64,000 nucleotides of DNA from assembly GCA_027315405.1 (NCBI GenBank), contig DAHUYB010000093.1:1-64000 (forward strand). Direction: 5' to 3'. Within the stretch, counting starts at the first letter, position 1, and each line of letters opens with the position of its first letter. The position numbers and the translations under genes are program-made. Under the pieces are notes generated by a model. That model worked only from the letters and a program-made list of their open reading frames with translations. It did no database searches and was not told the DNA's origin. This DNA comes from Gammaproteobacteria bacterium (GTDB taxonomy: Bacteria; Pseudomonadota; Gammaproteobacteria; Natronospirales; REEB76). Below, in pieces: positions 7,035 through 16,434 of this stretch.

Positions 7035-8777
7035 ATGCAGGTTAGATACGGTTGGAAGATGACCTGGTCCGCGGCCGTGGTCGCGATTACGCTCTTCAAC
7101 GTCGTGGCGGTGTGGTTCAAGGGCACCCTGCCGTTCGAGATCACGCGCTTCGACAGTCACGGCATGACGGTGGCGCCGAGTCCGGGCGCTGCCTTTCCCA
7201 AGGGACTGGTGCCCGGAGAGCAGATCGAATTCTCATCACAGAACCGCACTACGCGCGCTGCCATCAGTGCCAACTCGGAAGGCAACCTGATACGTGGCGT
7301 GACTTATACCCTGAGCGTACATCGCCCGCAGGGCGAAGTGCACATCCCGGTGACCACCAGAGCGGCTCCCCTGGACGCCACCATCGCCGTCGCGCATGCG
7401 GAGAACATGCTGGCCGACCTGCTGCTGGGTGCCATGGCGCTGCTGCTGTTGTGGCGCGGGGAGGGGCCGGCAGCCCTCAGCCTGGCACTGTATTGCGCCA
7501 GCTACCTGGTGGGCGATGCCAGCTCCTACGCGCCGGCCGCAGGTGAGTGGGCGTTGGCGATGACATGCGCTGCAGTCATTGGCTACGCGGGTGCGCGTGT
7601 CGGCTTTTATCTCATGGCGGATATGTTGGTGGGCGGACAGTTCCCGTCCAGTATGCAGCGCCTGGCGCGTTGGCTATTTACTCTGCTGCTGGCCGTGGGG
7701 CTGGGCACGCGTCTGTTCGCCTACATCCATTTCGTGATGCAGGGTTCGGCTGAGTTTCTGGCGCCGGTCTATTCATTGCCGTTCTCGTTTATCTATCTGG
7801 TGCCGCTTGCCATGCTGGTCATCGGCTACTTCCAGGTCGAGCCGCAGATGCAGTTGCGGCTACGCTGGGTGCTGGTGGGCGCATTCGCGATCATGGTCAC
7901 CGTAATAATCCACAACGCCAATATTGAGCCCTCGTGGTACCTGGATACCGTGGACACCGGTTTTTACGCATTTTCGATCCTGGCCATGGCCTATGCGCTC
8001 TTGCGCCACCGGGTGGTAGCGGTCTCCATCTTTATTGACCAAGCGCTGGTCTATGGTTTGGTGACCACGCTGGTGGTAGGAGTGGTGGCGGCAGTGAACA
8101 GCCTGGCGCTGCGCTTTGCATTGCCGGCCGGCGCCAACCTGGTGTTGCAAGTGGTGGTGCCGCTGTCTCTGGGCATTGTGCTGGGGCGCGTGCGCACCGT
8201 ACTTAATCGGATGGTGGAGCAGGTGTTCTTCCGCAGCAAATATCTCAGCCAACAGGCGCTGCGCGATTTTACCGAACGCGCGGGTTACATTGACAAGACT
8301 GCGGATCTGCTGGAAGCCACGGTGCGGGAAATCATCCGACACCTGCGCACACCCGCCGTGGCCATCTATTCGGATGAACCGGATGGTTTCCGGCGCTTGC
8401 GGCAGGAGGGAGATGCAGCCTATCCGGCGGAACTGGGCAGCAATGATGACGCCGCGGTGGCGCTCAAGGCGCGGCGCGAGGCCACGGATCTGGAGGGGCT
8501 GGCGAGTGCGCTGGGCACTGACAGCTGTGTATTCCCGCTGCTGGTGTTGGGCAACCTGCGCGGCCTTTTGGTGGTCAAGAACCGGCCGCATGAACACTTC
8601 GGGCCGGACGAGAAAGAACTGCTCACCCAGGTGGCCCAGTCGGTGGGAGCAGCCTGGCGCATCCTGCGCGCCCGCGACAACGAGATGCTGGTGAATGCCA
8701 TGGCCCAGGGTCAGGTGCTGCCAGACGCAGCGTTTACCGAGGCGCGCCGCTTGGCGCGCGCTTGGAAGAGCGGCTGA
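7035..8777 (+). CDS. Membrane sensor with GAF-like domain, no kinase
   Basis: 580 residues from the ATG at 7035, which has an AGGAG ribosome site; an upstream ATG at 6945 lacks one. One N-terminal transmembrane helix is followed by a periplasmic, PDZ-like segment (residues about 30-115, including PKGLVPGEQIEF). Seven or eight membrane helices follow (about 130-380), then a connector (RTVLNRMVEQVFFRSKYLSQQ) and a cytoplasmic GAF-like domain (about 420-560). This matches the sensory half of some histidine kinases and PP2C regulators, but no DHp, HATPase or other output domain follows. A paralogue lies at 10753. Inference: a sensor that signals through a partner. Confidence 0.6.
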   Translation: MQVRYGWKMTWSAAVVAITLFNVVAVWFKGTLPFEITRFDSHGMTVAPSPGAAFPKGLVPGEQIEFSSQNRTTRAAISANSEGNLIRGVTYTLSVHRPQGEVHIPVTTRAAPLDATIAVAHAENMLADLLLGAMALLLLWRGEGPAALSLALYCASYLVGDASSYAPAAGEWALAMTCAAVIGYAGARVGFYLMADMLVGGQFPSSMQRLARWLFTLLLAVGLGTRLFAYIHFVMQGSAEFLAPVYSLPFSFIYLVPLAMLVIGYFQVEPQMQLRLRWVLVGAFAIMVTVIIHNANIEPSWYLDTVDTGFYAFSILAMAYALLRHRVVAVSIFIDQALVYGLVTTLVVGVVAAVNSLALRFALPAGANLVLQVVVPLSLGIVLGRVRTVLNRMVEQVFFRSKYLSQQALRDFTERAGYIDKTADLLEATVREIIRHLRTPAVAIYSDEPDGFRRLRQEGDAAYPAELGSNDDAAVALKARREATDLEGLASALGTDSCVFPLLVLGNLRGLLVVKNRPHEHFGPDEKELLTQVAQSVGAAWRILRARDNEMLVNAMAQGQVLPDAAFTEARRLARAWKSG

Positions 8778-9014
8778 AACCAGGCACTCAGGACGGCCCA
8801 CCCGCGTCAGCCTGCTTCAACTCCGGCTGTATTGTTTCGACTTGGTTCATCTTGATGGGCGCGGATCCCGCCATGAGCGAGATCGTGGACGGACCCCGAG
8901 TGCGGCACCCAGCGGGTTCCGGGTTGAATGCCTGAACGTGGTCGGATGCTTGTGCCGGCGGGCGTTCCTCAATAGAGTGCGGCGTACATTTCCGGCGTCC
9001 AGGGGTTATCCGTC
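8778..9014. other. Intergenic, no gene found
   Basis: Gap of 237 bases between the membrane sensor and the serine hydrolase. I see no convincing promoter, hairpin with T-run or short coding frame with a ribosome site. Its GC content matches the flanks. Confidence 0.5.
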
Positions 9015-10562
9015 ATGAAAATCCGGCTGCCCGTGCTGCTCGTTGCTCTATTCCTGAACATCAGCGCGCTGGCGCAAGTGCCTTTGCCGCCTGCGGGGCT
9101 CAATGCCTACGTCCACAAGGCCATGGCCGAGTGGCAGGTGCCGGGCCTGGCGGTGGCGATTGTGAAAGACGGGAAAGTGGTATTCGCGCGCGGCTACGGG
9201 GTGCGCGCACTGGGCAAGCCGGGGAAGGTGGACGCGGACACCCTGTTCACCATCGGTTCTGTCTCCAAGCAATTCACGGTGGCAGCTCTCGGCACCCTGG
9301 TCTCGGCCGGCAAACTTACCTGGGATGCGCCGGTTACCGACTACCTGAAGAATTTCCGGCTCGGCAGTGCCTATGTCACGCACAACATCATGCTGAGCGA
9401 TCTGCTCAGCCACCGCAGCGGCTATTGTGACCCGTTGTGGATGTGGTACACGTCCGACGATACCACGGCCAACGTAATCGAGCGGCTGCGCTACCAGAAG
9501 CCCGACTACGGCTTCCGCGCCCGTTTCTGCTACAACAACACGATGTATCTGGCGGCCAGCCTGTTCATTCCCGCCATCACCGGCGCGAGCTGGAACGAGT
9601 ATGTCGCTCAGCATCTGTTCACGCCGCTCGGCATGACGCGCACCGACACCACGGAAGCGGCCGTGGAGGCCGCAAGCAACGCCGCGCTGCCGCACGCGAA
9701 AATCCACGGCAAGTTGCGGGTGATCCAGCGCTACTGGGCGAACAACATGGATGTGTTTGCGCCGGTGGGCGGCATCAATTCCAGCGTCAATGATATGAGC
9801 CACTGGCTGGAGATGCTGCTGGCCGACGGCAAATATCACGGCAGAACGGTGCTGGACCCCGCCGTGATCAAAACCATGGAGACGCCGCGCATGATTATCC
9901 CGGCGCACGACTGGATCGGGGACTGGATGCGCACCCAGACACCGGGCAGCCACTTCTACGCCTACGGCTTCGGCTTCATGCTGCAGGACTACGGCCAATA
10001 CAAAGTAGTGTGGCACGCGGGCGACATCAACGGCTTCGCCACAGCCATGGCGCTAGTGCCGTCCGAGCACCTGGGCGTGATCGCGCTCTCGAACCTGGAC
10101 CAGAACCGTGCGCCGGAAGGCGTGGTGTTCCGTGTGCTGCAGGATTACCTGGGGCTTGCGCACTTTGATGTCAGCCAGGCCATGTATGTTTACATGCACA
10201 AGGCGGATGCCAAGGACAAGGCCGCCGAGGCAAAGCTCGCGGCCACGCGTCAAAAGGATGCACGGCCGTCGCTGCCGCTGTCCGCCTACGCGGGCCTATA
10301 TCGGGACAAGTTCTACGGGACCGCGCAGGTGACCGAGGAGAACGGACATCTGGTGCTGCAACTTGGCAACCCGAGCTTCACGGGGGATCTTGAGCCGTGG
10401 CACGACAACACCTTCCGGGTAACCTGGCGTGACCGCTACTACGGCAGGAACTACGTGACGTTTGATGTGGATGTCTACGCCAAACCCGACAAACTGAATT
10501 TCGCGCTCCTACCGATGCATTACCAGCGGGTGGAGAAGCCGGTGGGCGCCGCCTCGCAGTAG
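9015..10562 (+). CDS. Serine hydrolase of the beta-lactamase / class C esterase family
   Basis: 515 residues with a signal peptide (cleavage near ALA-QVP, residue 21). The penicillin-binding fold shows SVSK at residues 82-85 (nucleophile Ser and general base Lys), YNN at 173-175 and HAGDING at 334, the three motifs of the family. The last 110 residues, after SLPLSAYAGLYRD, form a DUF3471-like beta domain. Such proteins are periplasmic esterases, D-amino-acid amidases or peptidases; a true beta-lactamase is not indicated. It sits between the two paralogous membrane sensors, which may point to a shared signal, but this is only context. Confidence 0.85.
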   Translation: MKIRLPVLLVALFLNISALAQVPLPPAGLNAYVHKAMAEWQVPGLAVAIVKDGKVVFARGYGVRALGKPGKVDADTLFTIGSVSKQFTVAALGTLVSAGKLTWDAPVTDYLKNFRLGSAYVTHNIMLSDLLSHRSGYCDPLWMWYTSDDTTANVIERLRYQKPDYGFRARFCYNNTMYLAASLFIPAITGASWNEYVAQHLFTPLGMTRTDTTEAAVEAASNAALPHAKIHGKLRVIQRYWANNMDVFAPVGGINSSVNDMSHWLEMLLADGKYHGRTVLDPAVIKTMETPRMIIPAHDWIGDWMRTQTPGSHFYAYGFGFMLQDYGQYKVVWHAGDINGFATAMALVPSEHLGVIALSNLDQNRAPEGVVFRVLQDYLGLAHFDVSQAMYVYMHKADAKDKAAEAKLAATRQKDARPSLPLSAYAGLYRDKFYGTAQVTEENGHLVLQLGNPSFTGDLEPWHDNTFRVTWRDRYYGRNYVTFDVDVYAKPDKLNFALLPMHYQRVEKPVGAASQ

Positions 10563-10651
10563 CTGTCAGCTGGGCACACCCACCGGAGCCGGTCCAGCGG
10601 TTTCGTGTAAGAATCTAGCCCCGCCAATTGATTCCCTCCAAAGGAGAAGCC

Positions 10652-10714
10652 ATGCAGCGCCCTGCTTTTGTGTTCCTGATCGCGATTCTTTTGGCAATCG
10701 TTTCATCCGTTTGA
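10652..10714 (+). CDS. Possible 20-residue hydrophobic microprotein
   Basis: A strong ribosome site, AAAGGAG, lies six bases before an ATG opening a 20-residue hydrophobic frame (MQRPAFVFLIAILLAIVSSV) ended by TGA. It could be a single-span membrane microprotein, a leader for the sensor gene that starts 38 bases downstream, or the leftover signal peptide of a lost exported protein. The spacing and quality of the ribosome site are the only support. Confidence 0.35.
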   Translation: MQRPAFVFLIAILLAIVSSV

Positions 10715-10752
10715 CAGCATAAGAACTTGAGGAACAGCCAGAGGTTTTGGGG

Positions 10753-12255
10753 ATGAGAGAACAGCTCAAATCGTTATTCCCAGTCCTGACGATTCTTGGT
10801 GCGCTCTTTGCACTGAGCTTTCCGTCGTTGAAATTCGTGCTCGATGCAGGCGCAACAGCACATACGGCGCAGCTGACCGCCGACGGTGTGCGAGTCTTGA
10901 ATTCGGTAGTGCTCGCGGTCGTTGCATGCGCGACACTCATCGGCGGGCGCTACTCACGGCTTTGCTTCGCCTTATATCTCTACGCGCTCTCACGTGCAGC
11001 GCAGCCCGCGGCATTGTGGTCAGTGTTGCTCCCCGAACGCTGGCATTGGTTCGGAGCATTGCCGGCGGCACTCATTGCCGGTTCGTCAATTTACGGATTC
11101 GTAGAGCTTTGCATGCGCATTCCAAGCGGCCAAGCCATCGGCCGCTGGCGTTCCGTTGATCGGTTCCTGCCCTTATACGCGGTACTGGTCGCCATCATAT
11201 ATGGCGCCAGTGTCATTCACGGGCCTGATATCAAGGCCTATGGTGTATTTGCAGCGCTTATTTGGATCGGATATGCCGTCGGTCTGTTTGCCTATCTTGA
11301 TCACCGCCGGACGGCAATGGGTGAAGAGCTTCTGCGTACGCGCTGGGTGGCGTTTGCTATTGCTGCGCATGTTTTGATCGAAGCTGCCTTCCTTGGACTC
11401 AATCTCAGCGGCCGCCATGAGTTGCTCGCAATTTATCTGTTTACGCTCAATCCCGCGCCCTATGCGTTTGCTTACGCGCTGGTGAGCGGACGCATCGTGG
11501 ATGTCCGCGTGTTCGGCGGGCGGGCACTGGTGTATGGCCTGGTGACGACTTTGGTGGTCGGTATTCTCGCGGCAATCAACAGTTTCACCCTTAAGTCGCT
11601 GCCGCCGGGCGCGGGACTTCTGGTACAGGTACTTGTCCCATTCTCGCTTGGCATTGCCCTGGTCAGGGCAAGGAAGCTTGTAGAGGGGGTCGTGGAACGT
11701 GTGCTTTTCGCTCAACGCCACCGTGCGCACGCTGCGATTGAGCAAATGATCGTTGCACTTCCCTTCGTCGAACGGATGGAGACCATTGAGACTATGCTTG
11801 TGAAGGATGTGCGTAAACAACTTGAATTTTCCTGTGCAGCGATCTACTCCAGCACTGCGCAGGGTTTCGAACTGCGGATGGCGGTCGGCTGCGATGGACT
11901 CGCACGGATACTCGACACGGATGATCCGCTGGTTCTTTATCCACGCTCGAGCCAGTCGCTGGTTTCGCTGCGCGATATTACGGACCCGCAAGCCCGACTA
12001 TCTGACGGTAAAAGTGCACTGGTCAACGCACTCCCCGTCGTTGGCGGGAACAAGACCTATGCAATCATGTTTTATGGGGAGCATATCAGCGGTGAACCTA
12101 TAGACCGGGACGAAGAACGGCTGCTCCTGCGGCTTGCGCACAGTGCGGCAAATGCGTACGCACATCTGTTGCTCTTGGAACGCGAGCACCAGATCGCCTA
12201 TTTGCAGTCCCAACTTGATTCCCACACGCCAGCAATCACACCGATTCTGGATTGA
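10753..12255 (+). CDS. Membrane sensor paralogue with GAF-like domain, no kinase
   Basis: 500 residues from the ATG at 10753; a TTG two codons earlier is less likely. About eight membrane helices fill residues 10-310. The last pair contains RALVYGLVTTLVVGILAAIN, nearly the same as IDQALVYGLVTTLVVGVVAA in the gene at 7035, so the two are paralogues. A connector (RARKLVEGVVERVLFAQRH) leads to a GAF-like cytoplasmic domain (about 345-480). It lacks the N-terminal periplasmic segment of its paralogue and any kinase domain. Function unknown; probably a membrane signal receiver. Confidence 0.6.
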   Translation: MREQLKSLFPVLTILGALFALSFPSLKFVLDAGATAHTAQLTADGVRVLNSVVLAVVACATLIGGRYSRLCFALYLYALSRAAQPAALWSVLLPERWHWFGALPAALIAGSSIYGFVELCMRIPSGQAIGRWRSVDRFLPLYAVLVAIIYGASVIHGPDIKAYGVFAALIWIGYAVGLFAYLDHRRTAMGEELLRTRWVAFAIAAHVLIEAAFLGLNLSGRHELLAIYLFTLNPAPYAFAYALVSGRIVDVRVFGGRALVYGLVTTLVVGILAAINSFTLKSLPPGAGLLVQVLVPFSLGIALVRARKLVEGVVERVLFAQRHRAHAAIEQMIVALPFVERMETIETMLVKDVRKQLEFSCAAIYSSTAQGFELRMAVGCDGLARILDTDDPLVLYPRSSQSLVSLRDITDPQARLSDGKSALVNALPVVGGNKTYAIMFYGEHISGEPIDRDEERLLLRLAHSAANAYAHLLLLEREHQIAYLQSQLDSHTPAITPILD

Positions 12256-12460
12256 GCCCTTATGGCACGACACGATAAATATGCAGGGATAAATAACCGG
12301 CGTACATCGGTGACTGCTGATGCGTGCAAAGACCACTGTATACGTTCATAGGGATATGCACAGACAGGCAAGTGATATGCCGGCTTGCAATTCAGCAAGT
12401 ATGTGACTCTAATGATGCTTGCGTACGGTGGCTTCCGGCCAGCTCCAGAAGGAGGATTCT

Positions 12461-14485
12461 ATGTTGTGTCGTCTCGGATTTGCCTGTATGTCCGTGCTGC
12501 TGTCAGCGTCAGTGCCCCTGGCTGCCTCAGCGGCTGCGCCTATCCACCTGCAGGACTACCGGGCGCTGATTCGGATCGAGTCGCCGCAGTTCTCGCCGGA
12601 CGGCAAACAGCTCGCCTTGGTGACGGTGCGGCCGGACATGGTGCACGACCGTTATGACGCCACGCTGCGGGTGCTCAACATCGCCGATGGCAATTCCCAG
12701 GTGCTGGTGCGTGGCATGCGCAAACTGAAGATGCCGCGCTGGTCGCCGGATGGACAGACCCTGGCCTTCCTTGCGAAGGTCGGCAAGCACAAGGTGCAGA
12801 TCTTTACCGTTCCGGCCGCGGGCGGTATGCCGGAGGAACTGGGCGATGCACCCAATGGCGTGCAGCAGTTTGCCTGGAGTCCGGACGGCAAGACCATCGC
12901 CTACGTCACGCCGGACAATTCCCCCTTGAGCAAGATGGAGCGGCGCTTTCACCACGATCTGTTCACCATCCACGACGATGACTACCTGATCATCAAGCCG
13001 CCGGTGCCCTCGCATATCTGGCTGCTCGCGGTGAAGAGCGACAAGGCGCGCCAGCTCACTCACGGTTCCACCAGCGTGCTGGAGGCCGCGCCGCCGTTCG
13101 GCGGAGGGGTCTCGGCGCCCGCGTGGTCGGCAAACGGTCATTGGATCGTGTACGCCCAGCAGGCCGATGCCAGTGACAGTGATTCCGACCGCACCCGCAT
13201 CGTGGCGATGAACGTGGCGACCGGCGCGGAGCACTTCATTACCAAAGTGCGTAGTTATGAATACACGCCGCGTTTCGCGCCGAAGGGCGAGGCCTTGGCC
13301 TGGCTGTATCCGCATGGACCCGGCGCGGTCAGCGACATGGATCTATTCGTCGGTTCGGCGAACGGCGATACGGCACATGACATCAGCGCCGATCTCGACC
13401 GCAACCTGCTCGCCGATTTTGCCTGGCTGCCCGACAGCCGCGGCGTGGTGGTGATGGCCGATGACCACGTGGGCATCAAGCTCTATGAGCAGCCGCTACA
13501 CGGCAAGGGGCATGCGCTGAACCTGGGAAACCTGAGTGCCCTGAGTGTGGCCGTGTCAGCGCACGGCGCGCTGGCCGTGGTGGCCGACAACGCCACGCAG
13601 GCGCCGGAGTTGTATCTGTTGCGCACGGTGAATAGCCGCCCCACGCGTCTCACCGATTTCAACCGCGGTTTCGATGCCTATGCTTATCCGCGCAGCGTTG
13701 AAGTCGAGTGGCGCGCGCCGGACGGGCAGCTCAACGATGGCATCCTGACCTATCCCAATGACTACGTGGCCGGCAAAAAATATCCGCTGGTGGTCTGGGA
13801 TCACGGCGGACCGGAAGCCTCGTCGAGCGAGGGCTTCGACACCAACGAGATCGGACCGCTGCGCGATCTGTTCGCGGCGGACGGTTATCTGGTGTTCGAG
13901 CCCAACTACCGCGGCAGCGATAATCTGGGCAACGCCCACGAGCACGCCATCTACCGCGATCCCGGAGTGGGGCCGGACAGCGACGTGATCTCAGGCGTCC
14001 GCATGCTGGAAAAGCAGGGCATCGTGGACGAGTCGCGGATCGCCGCGACCGGGCATTCCTATGGTGGCTATATGACGGCGTGGCTGATCTCGCACCAGCA
14101 CTTCTGGCGCTGCGCCGTAGTGGGCGATGGCGCGGTGGATTGGACCGAGGAGTATGAACTGTCCGCCGCCGGCAATCTCGCCTGGACGCGCGACTCGCTG
14201 GGCGGCAGCCCGTGGGACAAGGACAGCGCCGAACTGTACCGCAGCGGCTCGCCCATCACCTATGCAGGGGATATCACCACGCCGACACTGATCCTCTCCG
14301 GCACCGACGACACCACCGTGCCGATCACCGAGTCGTTCGCGCTCTACCACGCGCTTGCCAGCCGGCAGGTACCGGTGAAGTTCATCGGCATCCCCGGCGC
14401 GCACCATTCGCCTCAGGACCCGGTGCACCGCGAGCTCTACTACCAAGCCATCAATGCATGGGTGGTGCAGTATCTGGGCGGGTAA
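12461..14485 (+). CDS. S9 family serine peptidase (acylaminoacyl / dipeptidyl peptidase type)
   Basis: 674 residues. The ATG at 12461 has the strong ribosome site AAGGAGG and opens a signal peptide; the longer reading from a TTG at 12419 is rejected. Residues about 35-400 contain WSPDG-type repeats of a beta-propeller that limits access to the active site. The C-terminal alpha/beta hydrolase has the nucleophile Ser 533 in GHSYGGYM, Asp in SGTDDTTVP (about 616-617) and His in GAHHSPQDP (about 648-649). It cleaves short peptides, probably in the periplasm or outside the cell. It stands as a single transcription unit. Confidence 0.88.
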   Translation: MLCRLGFACMSVLLSASVPLAASAAAPIHLQDYRALIRIESPQFSPDGKQLALVTVRPDMVHDRYDATLRVLNIADGNSQVLVRGMRKLKMPRWSPDGQTLAFLAKVGKHKVQIFTVPAAGGMPEELGDAPNGVQQFAWSPDGKTIAYVTPDNSPLSKMERRFHHDLFTIHDDDYLIIKPPVPSHIWLLAVKSDKARQLTHGSTSVLEAAPPFGGGVSAPAWSANGHWIVYAQQADASDSDSDRTRIVAMNVATGAEHFITKVRSYEYTPRFAPKGEALAWLYPHGPGAVSDMDLFVGSANGDTAHDISADLDRNLLADFAWLPDSRGVVVMADDHVGIKLYEQPLHGKGHALNLGNLSALSVAVSAHGALAVVADNATQAPELYLLRTVNSRPTRLTDFNRGFDAYAYPRSVEVEWRAPDGQLNDGILTYPNDYVAGKKYPLVVWDHGGPEASSSEGFDTNEIGPLRDLFAADGYLVFEPNYRGSDNLGNAHEHAIYRDPGVGPDSDVISGVRMLEKQGIVDESRIAATGHSYGGYMTAWLISHQHFWRCAVVGDGAVDWTEEYELSAAGNLAWTRDSLGGSPWDKDSAELYRSGSPITYAGDITTPTLILSGTDDTTVPITESFALYHALASRQVPVKFIGIPGAHHSPQDPVHRELYYQAINAWVVQYLGG

Positions 14486-14611
14486 GCGGCGACTGCGACA
14501 AACTCTGATATCTACACCCGGAAGTAGCTCCTGTTGAAATAATGAGGTGGTTAATCCCTTTTGCAGTGCTATCTTTAATCATCAAGGCGAGGCCACTGAA
14601 AGGAGCGGAAG

Positions 14612-15682
14612 ATGGCCAGGAACATCGCGGTGTTTGCGGACGGCACCTGGGAGAGCAATGAGGCCGCCAATCCCACCAACGTGGTGAAGTTACATGCGGC
14701 GCTGTTGCCGCAGGATGCGGCCGGCAATCCACAGATCTCCATCTATCAGATCGGGCTCGGCTCGGAAGGCTGGAAGGCTTGGCGCCTGCTGAGCGGCGCC
14801 ACCGGCGCGGGTCTCAGTGAAAACGTCCAGGATCTTTATGGCTATCTGGTGCTGAATTACCGGCCCGGCGACAAGCTGTTTCTCTTCGGTTTCAGCCGCG
14901 GCGCCTACACGGTGCGCAGCCTTTCGGGCCTGATCCGGAGCTGTGGCATCCTGCGGCCGGAAAATTACGAGCGCATCGAAGAAGCCTATGCCCGCTACAT
15001 CGAGCGCGGAATTGAAACCCATCCGCGGGCCGTGCGCTCGCGCAATTTCCGCCAGGCCTATGCCTGGCCGGAATTCGCGCAGCCGGACGATTTCGTCATC
15101 CATTGCATTGGCGTGTGGGACACGGTGGGTTCCCTCGGCATTCCCGGCACGCGCGTGGAAGCGCTGGTGGAGCGCTTCCACGACACGGATTTGAGCACCT
15201 TCACACACTACGCCTTCCAGGCGCTGGCGGTGGACGAACGCCGCAGCACCTTCGTGCCGTGCCTGTGGACACAGCAGGTGGATGCGCCAGCAACGCAAGT
15301 GCTGGAGCAAATCTGGTTCGCGGGTGTGCACTGCGACGTGGGCGGAGGCTATAAGGAAGACGGCTTGTCGAATGACACCCTCGCCTGGATGTGGCGGCGG
15401 GCGGAGCAGGCGGGTCTGGCGCTGGACAAAAAGCAGTTCCCGGCGCGCAACCCGTTCGATGTGCTGCACAATTCCATGGATACCTGGTACTACAAACTGC
15501 TCGGCTGGTTTCGCAGCGGAGCACGCAAGATCGTCCTCAAGCAGCCTCCACCAGCACCCAACACAAATCAGGACGTGCATGCATCGGTGAAAGCCCGCTT
15601 CGACCGGCAGGACTTACACTACAGGCCCAAGAATCTTGAGACTTATCTGAAAGACCCGCAGTCCGTATACGTCAAAGATTAG
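14612..15682 (+). CDS. DUF2235 alpha/beta hydrolase (Tle1-like)
   Basis: 356 residues, no signal peptide. It begins ARNIAVFADGTWESNE, the typical opening of DUF2235 proteins, and has the nucleophile elbow GFSRGAYT with Ser 95. A second conserved block, IGVWDTVGSLGIPG, lies near residue 168-181, and AGVHCDVGGGY near 238-248. Some DUF2235 members are type VI secretion phospholipase effectors (Tle1), but no immunity gene, VgrG or other secretion gene is nearby. A housekeeping esterase is at least as likely. Ribosome site AAAGGAG upstream. Confidence 0.8.
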   Translation: MARNIAVFADGTWESNEAANPTNVVKLHAALLPQDAAGNPQISIYQIGLGSEGWKAWRLLSGATGAGLSENVQDLYGYLVLNYRPGDKLFLFGFSRGAYTVRSLSGLIRSCGILRPENYERIEEAYARYIERGIETHPRAVRSRNFRQAYAWPEFAQPDDFVIHCIGVWDTVGSLGIPGTRVEALVERFHDTDLSTFTHYAFQALAVDERRSTFVPCLWTQQVDAPATQVLEQIWFAGVHCDVGGGYKEDGLSNDTLAWMWRRAEQAGLALDKKQFPARNPFDVLHNSMDTWYYKLLGWFRSGARKIVLKQPPPAPNTNQDVHASVKARFDRQDLHYRPKNLETYLKDPQSVYVKD

Positions 15683-15718
15683 CTGAAGCGGCGCTTAGCC
15701 GTTCGTGGAGTTGACGAA

Positions 15719-16375
15719 ATGCGCGTTTCGAAGATGCGAACTTGTCTTGCTGCTCTGACTGCAATTTTGGCAGTGAGTATATGTCCCGGATTGTCCATGG
15801 CCAGCCCGGTTCCAAGCGATCACGCGCTGATGCAGGAATCGTTCCAGCAATTCGATCAGAATCTCAATAGCGGCTGGAGACTATTGCAGGTCCGTCGCGA
15901 TTATCTGGGGGCAGCGCATGCCATGCTCGAGTATCTGTCGGTGCATTCGGCGACATTGAAACCATGGCAAGAGGACTCCCTGGCCTTTCACTTGGGCCAC
16001 GTTTACGCCTTGGCCGGCAAGCGGCAGGAGGCCATCCATTGGTTCCAGAAATCAATAGCTGATCATCGGATGGATAATCCTACGTATGCGGAATCCTTTA
16101 TCGCTTTTTTGGAAAACAAAAAACCGGTGCTCATTGCGGACCGCCGTATTATTGCGACCAGACGTCCCGGCCCTTTGCGTACGAATGATTTGAGGGAAAT
16201 GGATGCCATGCTGGAATATTTCGGGGAGCCTTTCGAGGCGGCGTGGGGTGCGCTGAACTGCCATAACCCAGCCGCCGGAAGCGCGACGGCTGCATGGATT
16301 GCATGCTGTGGAGCCATCGACGCCAAATATAGAAAGTTATTCTTACAACACGGCATCAAGTTGCGATCTGAATAG
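15719..16375 (+). CDS. Exported protein with a TPR-like helical segment
   Basis: 218 residues with a signal peptide (LAALTAILAVSICPGLSMA; cleavage near residue 29). A helical segment, about residues 85-125, resembles one tetratricopeptide unit (SLAFHLGHVYALAGKRQEAIHWFQKS). Several Cys pairs near the C-terminus (NCHNP, IACCG) may form disulfides. I recognise no family. An ATG five codons further in is an alternative start. It lies 36 bases behind the DUF2235 gene and may be cotranscribed. Confidence 0.6.
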   Translation: MRVSKMRTCLAALTAILAVSICPGLSMASPVPSDHALMQESFQQFDQNLNSGWRLLQVRRDYLGAAHAMLEYLSVHSATLKPWQEDSLAFHLGHVYALAGKRQEAIHWFQKSIADHRMDNPTYAESFIAFLENKKPVLIADRRIIATRRPGPLRTNDLREMDAMLEYFGEPFEAAWGALNCHNPAAGSATAAWIACCGAIDAKYRKLFLQHGIKLRSE

Positions 16376-16434
16376 AAACGCTGCGGTATCAAGGCAGCGA
16401 CACGCCGGATGGGCGGGCCCGCAAGGTGAAAAGT

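Noticed and set aside
7860-8801. 313-residue minus-strand frame opposite the first membrane sensor
   Set aside because: Antisense shadow, His/Gln/Arg-rich and without family features.
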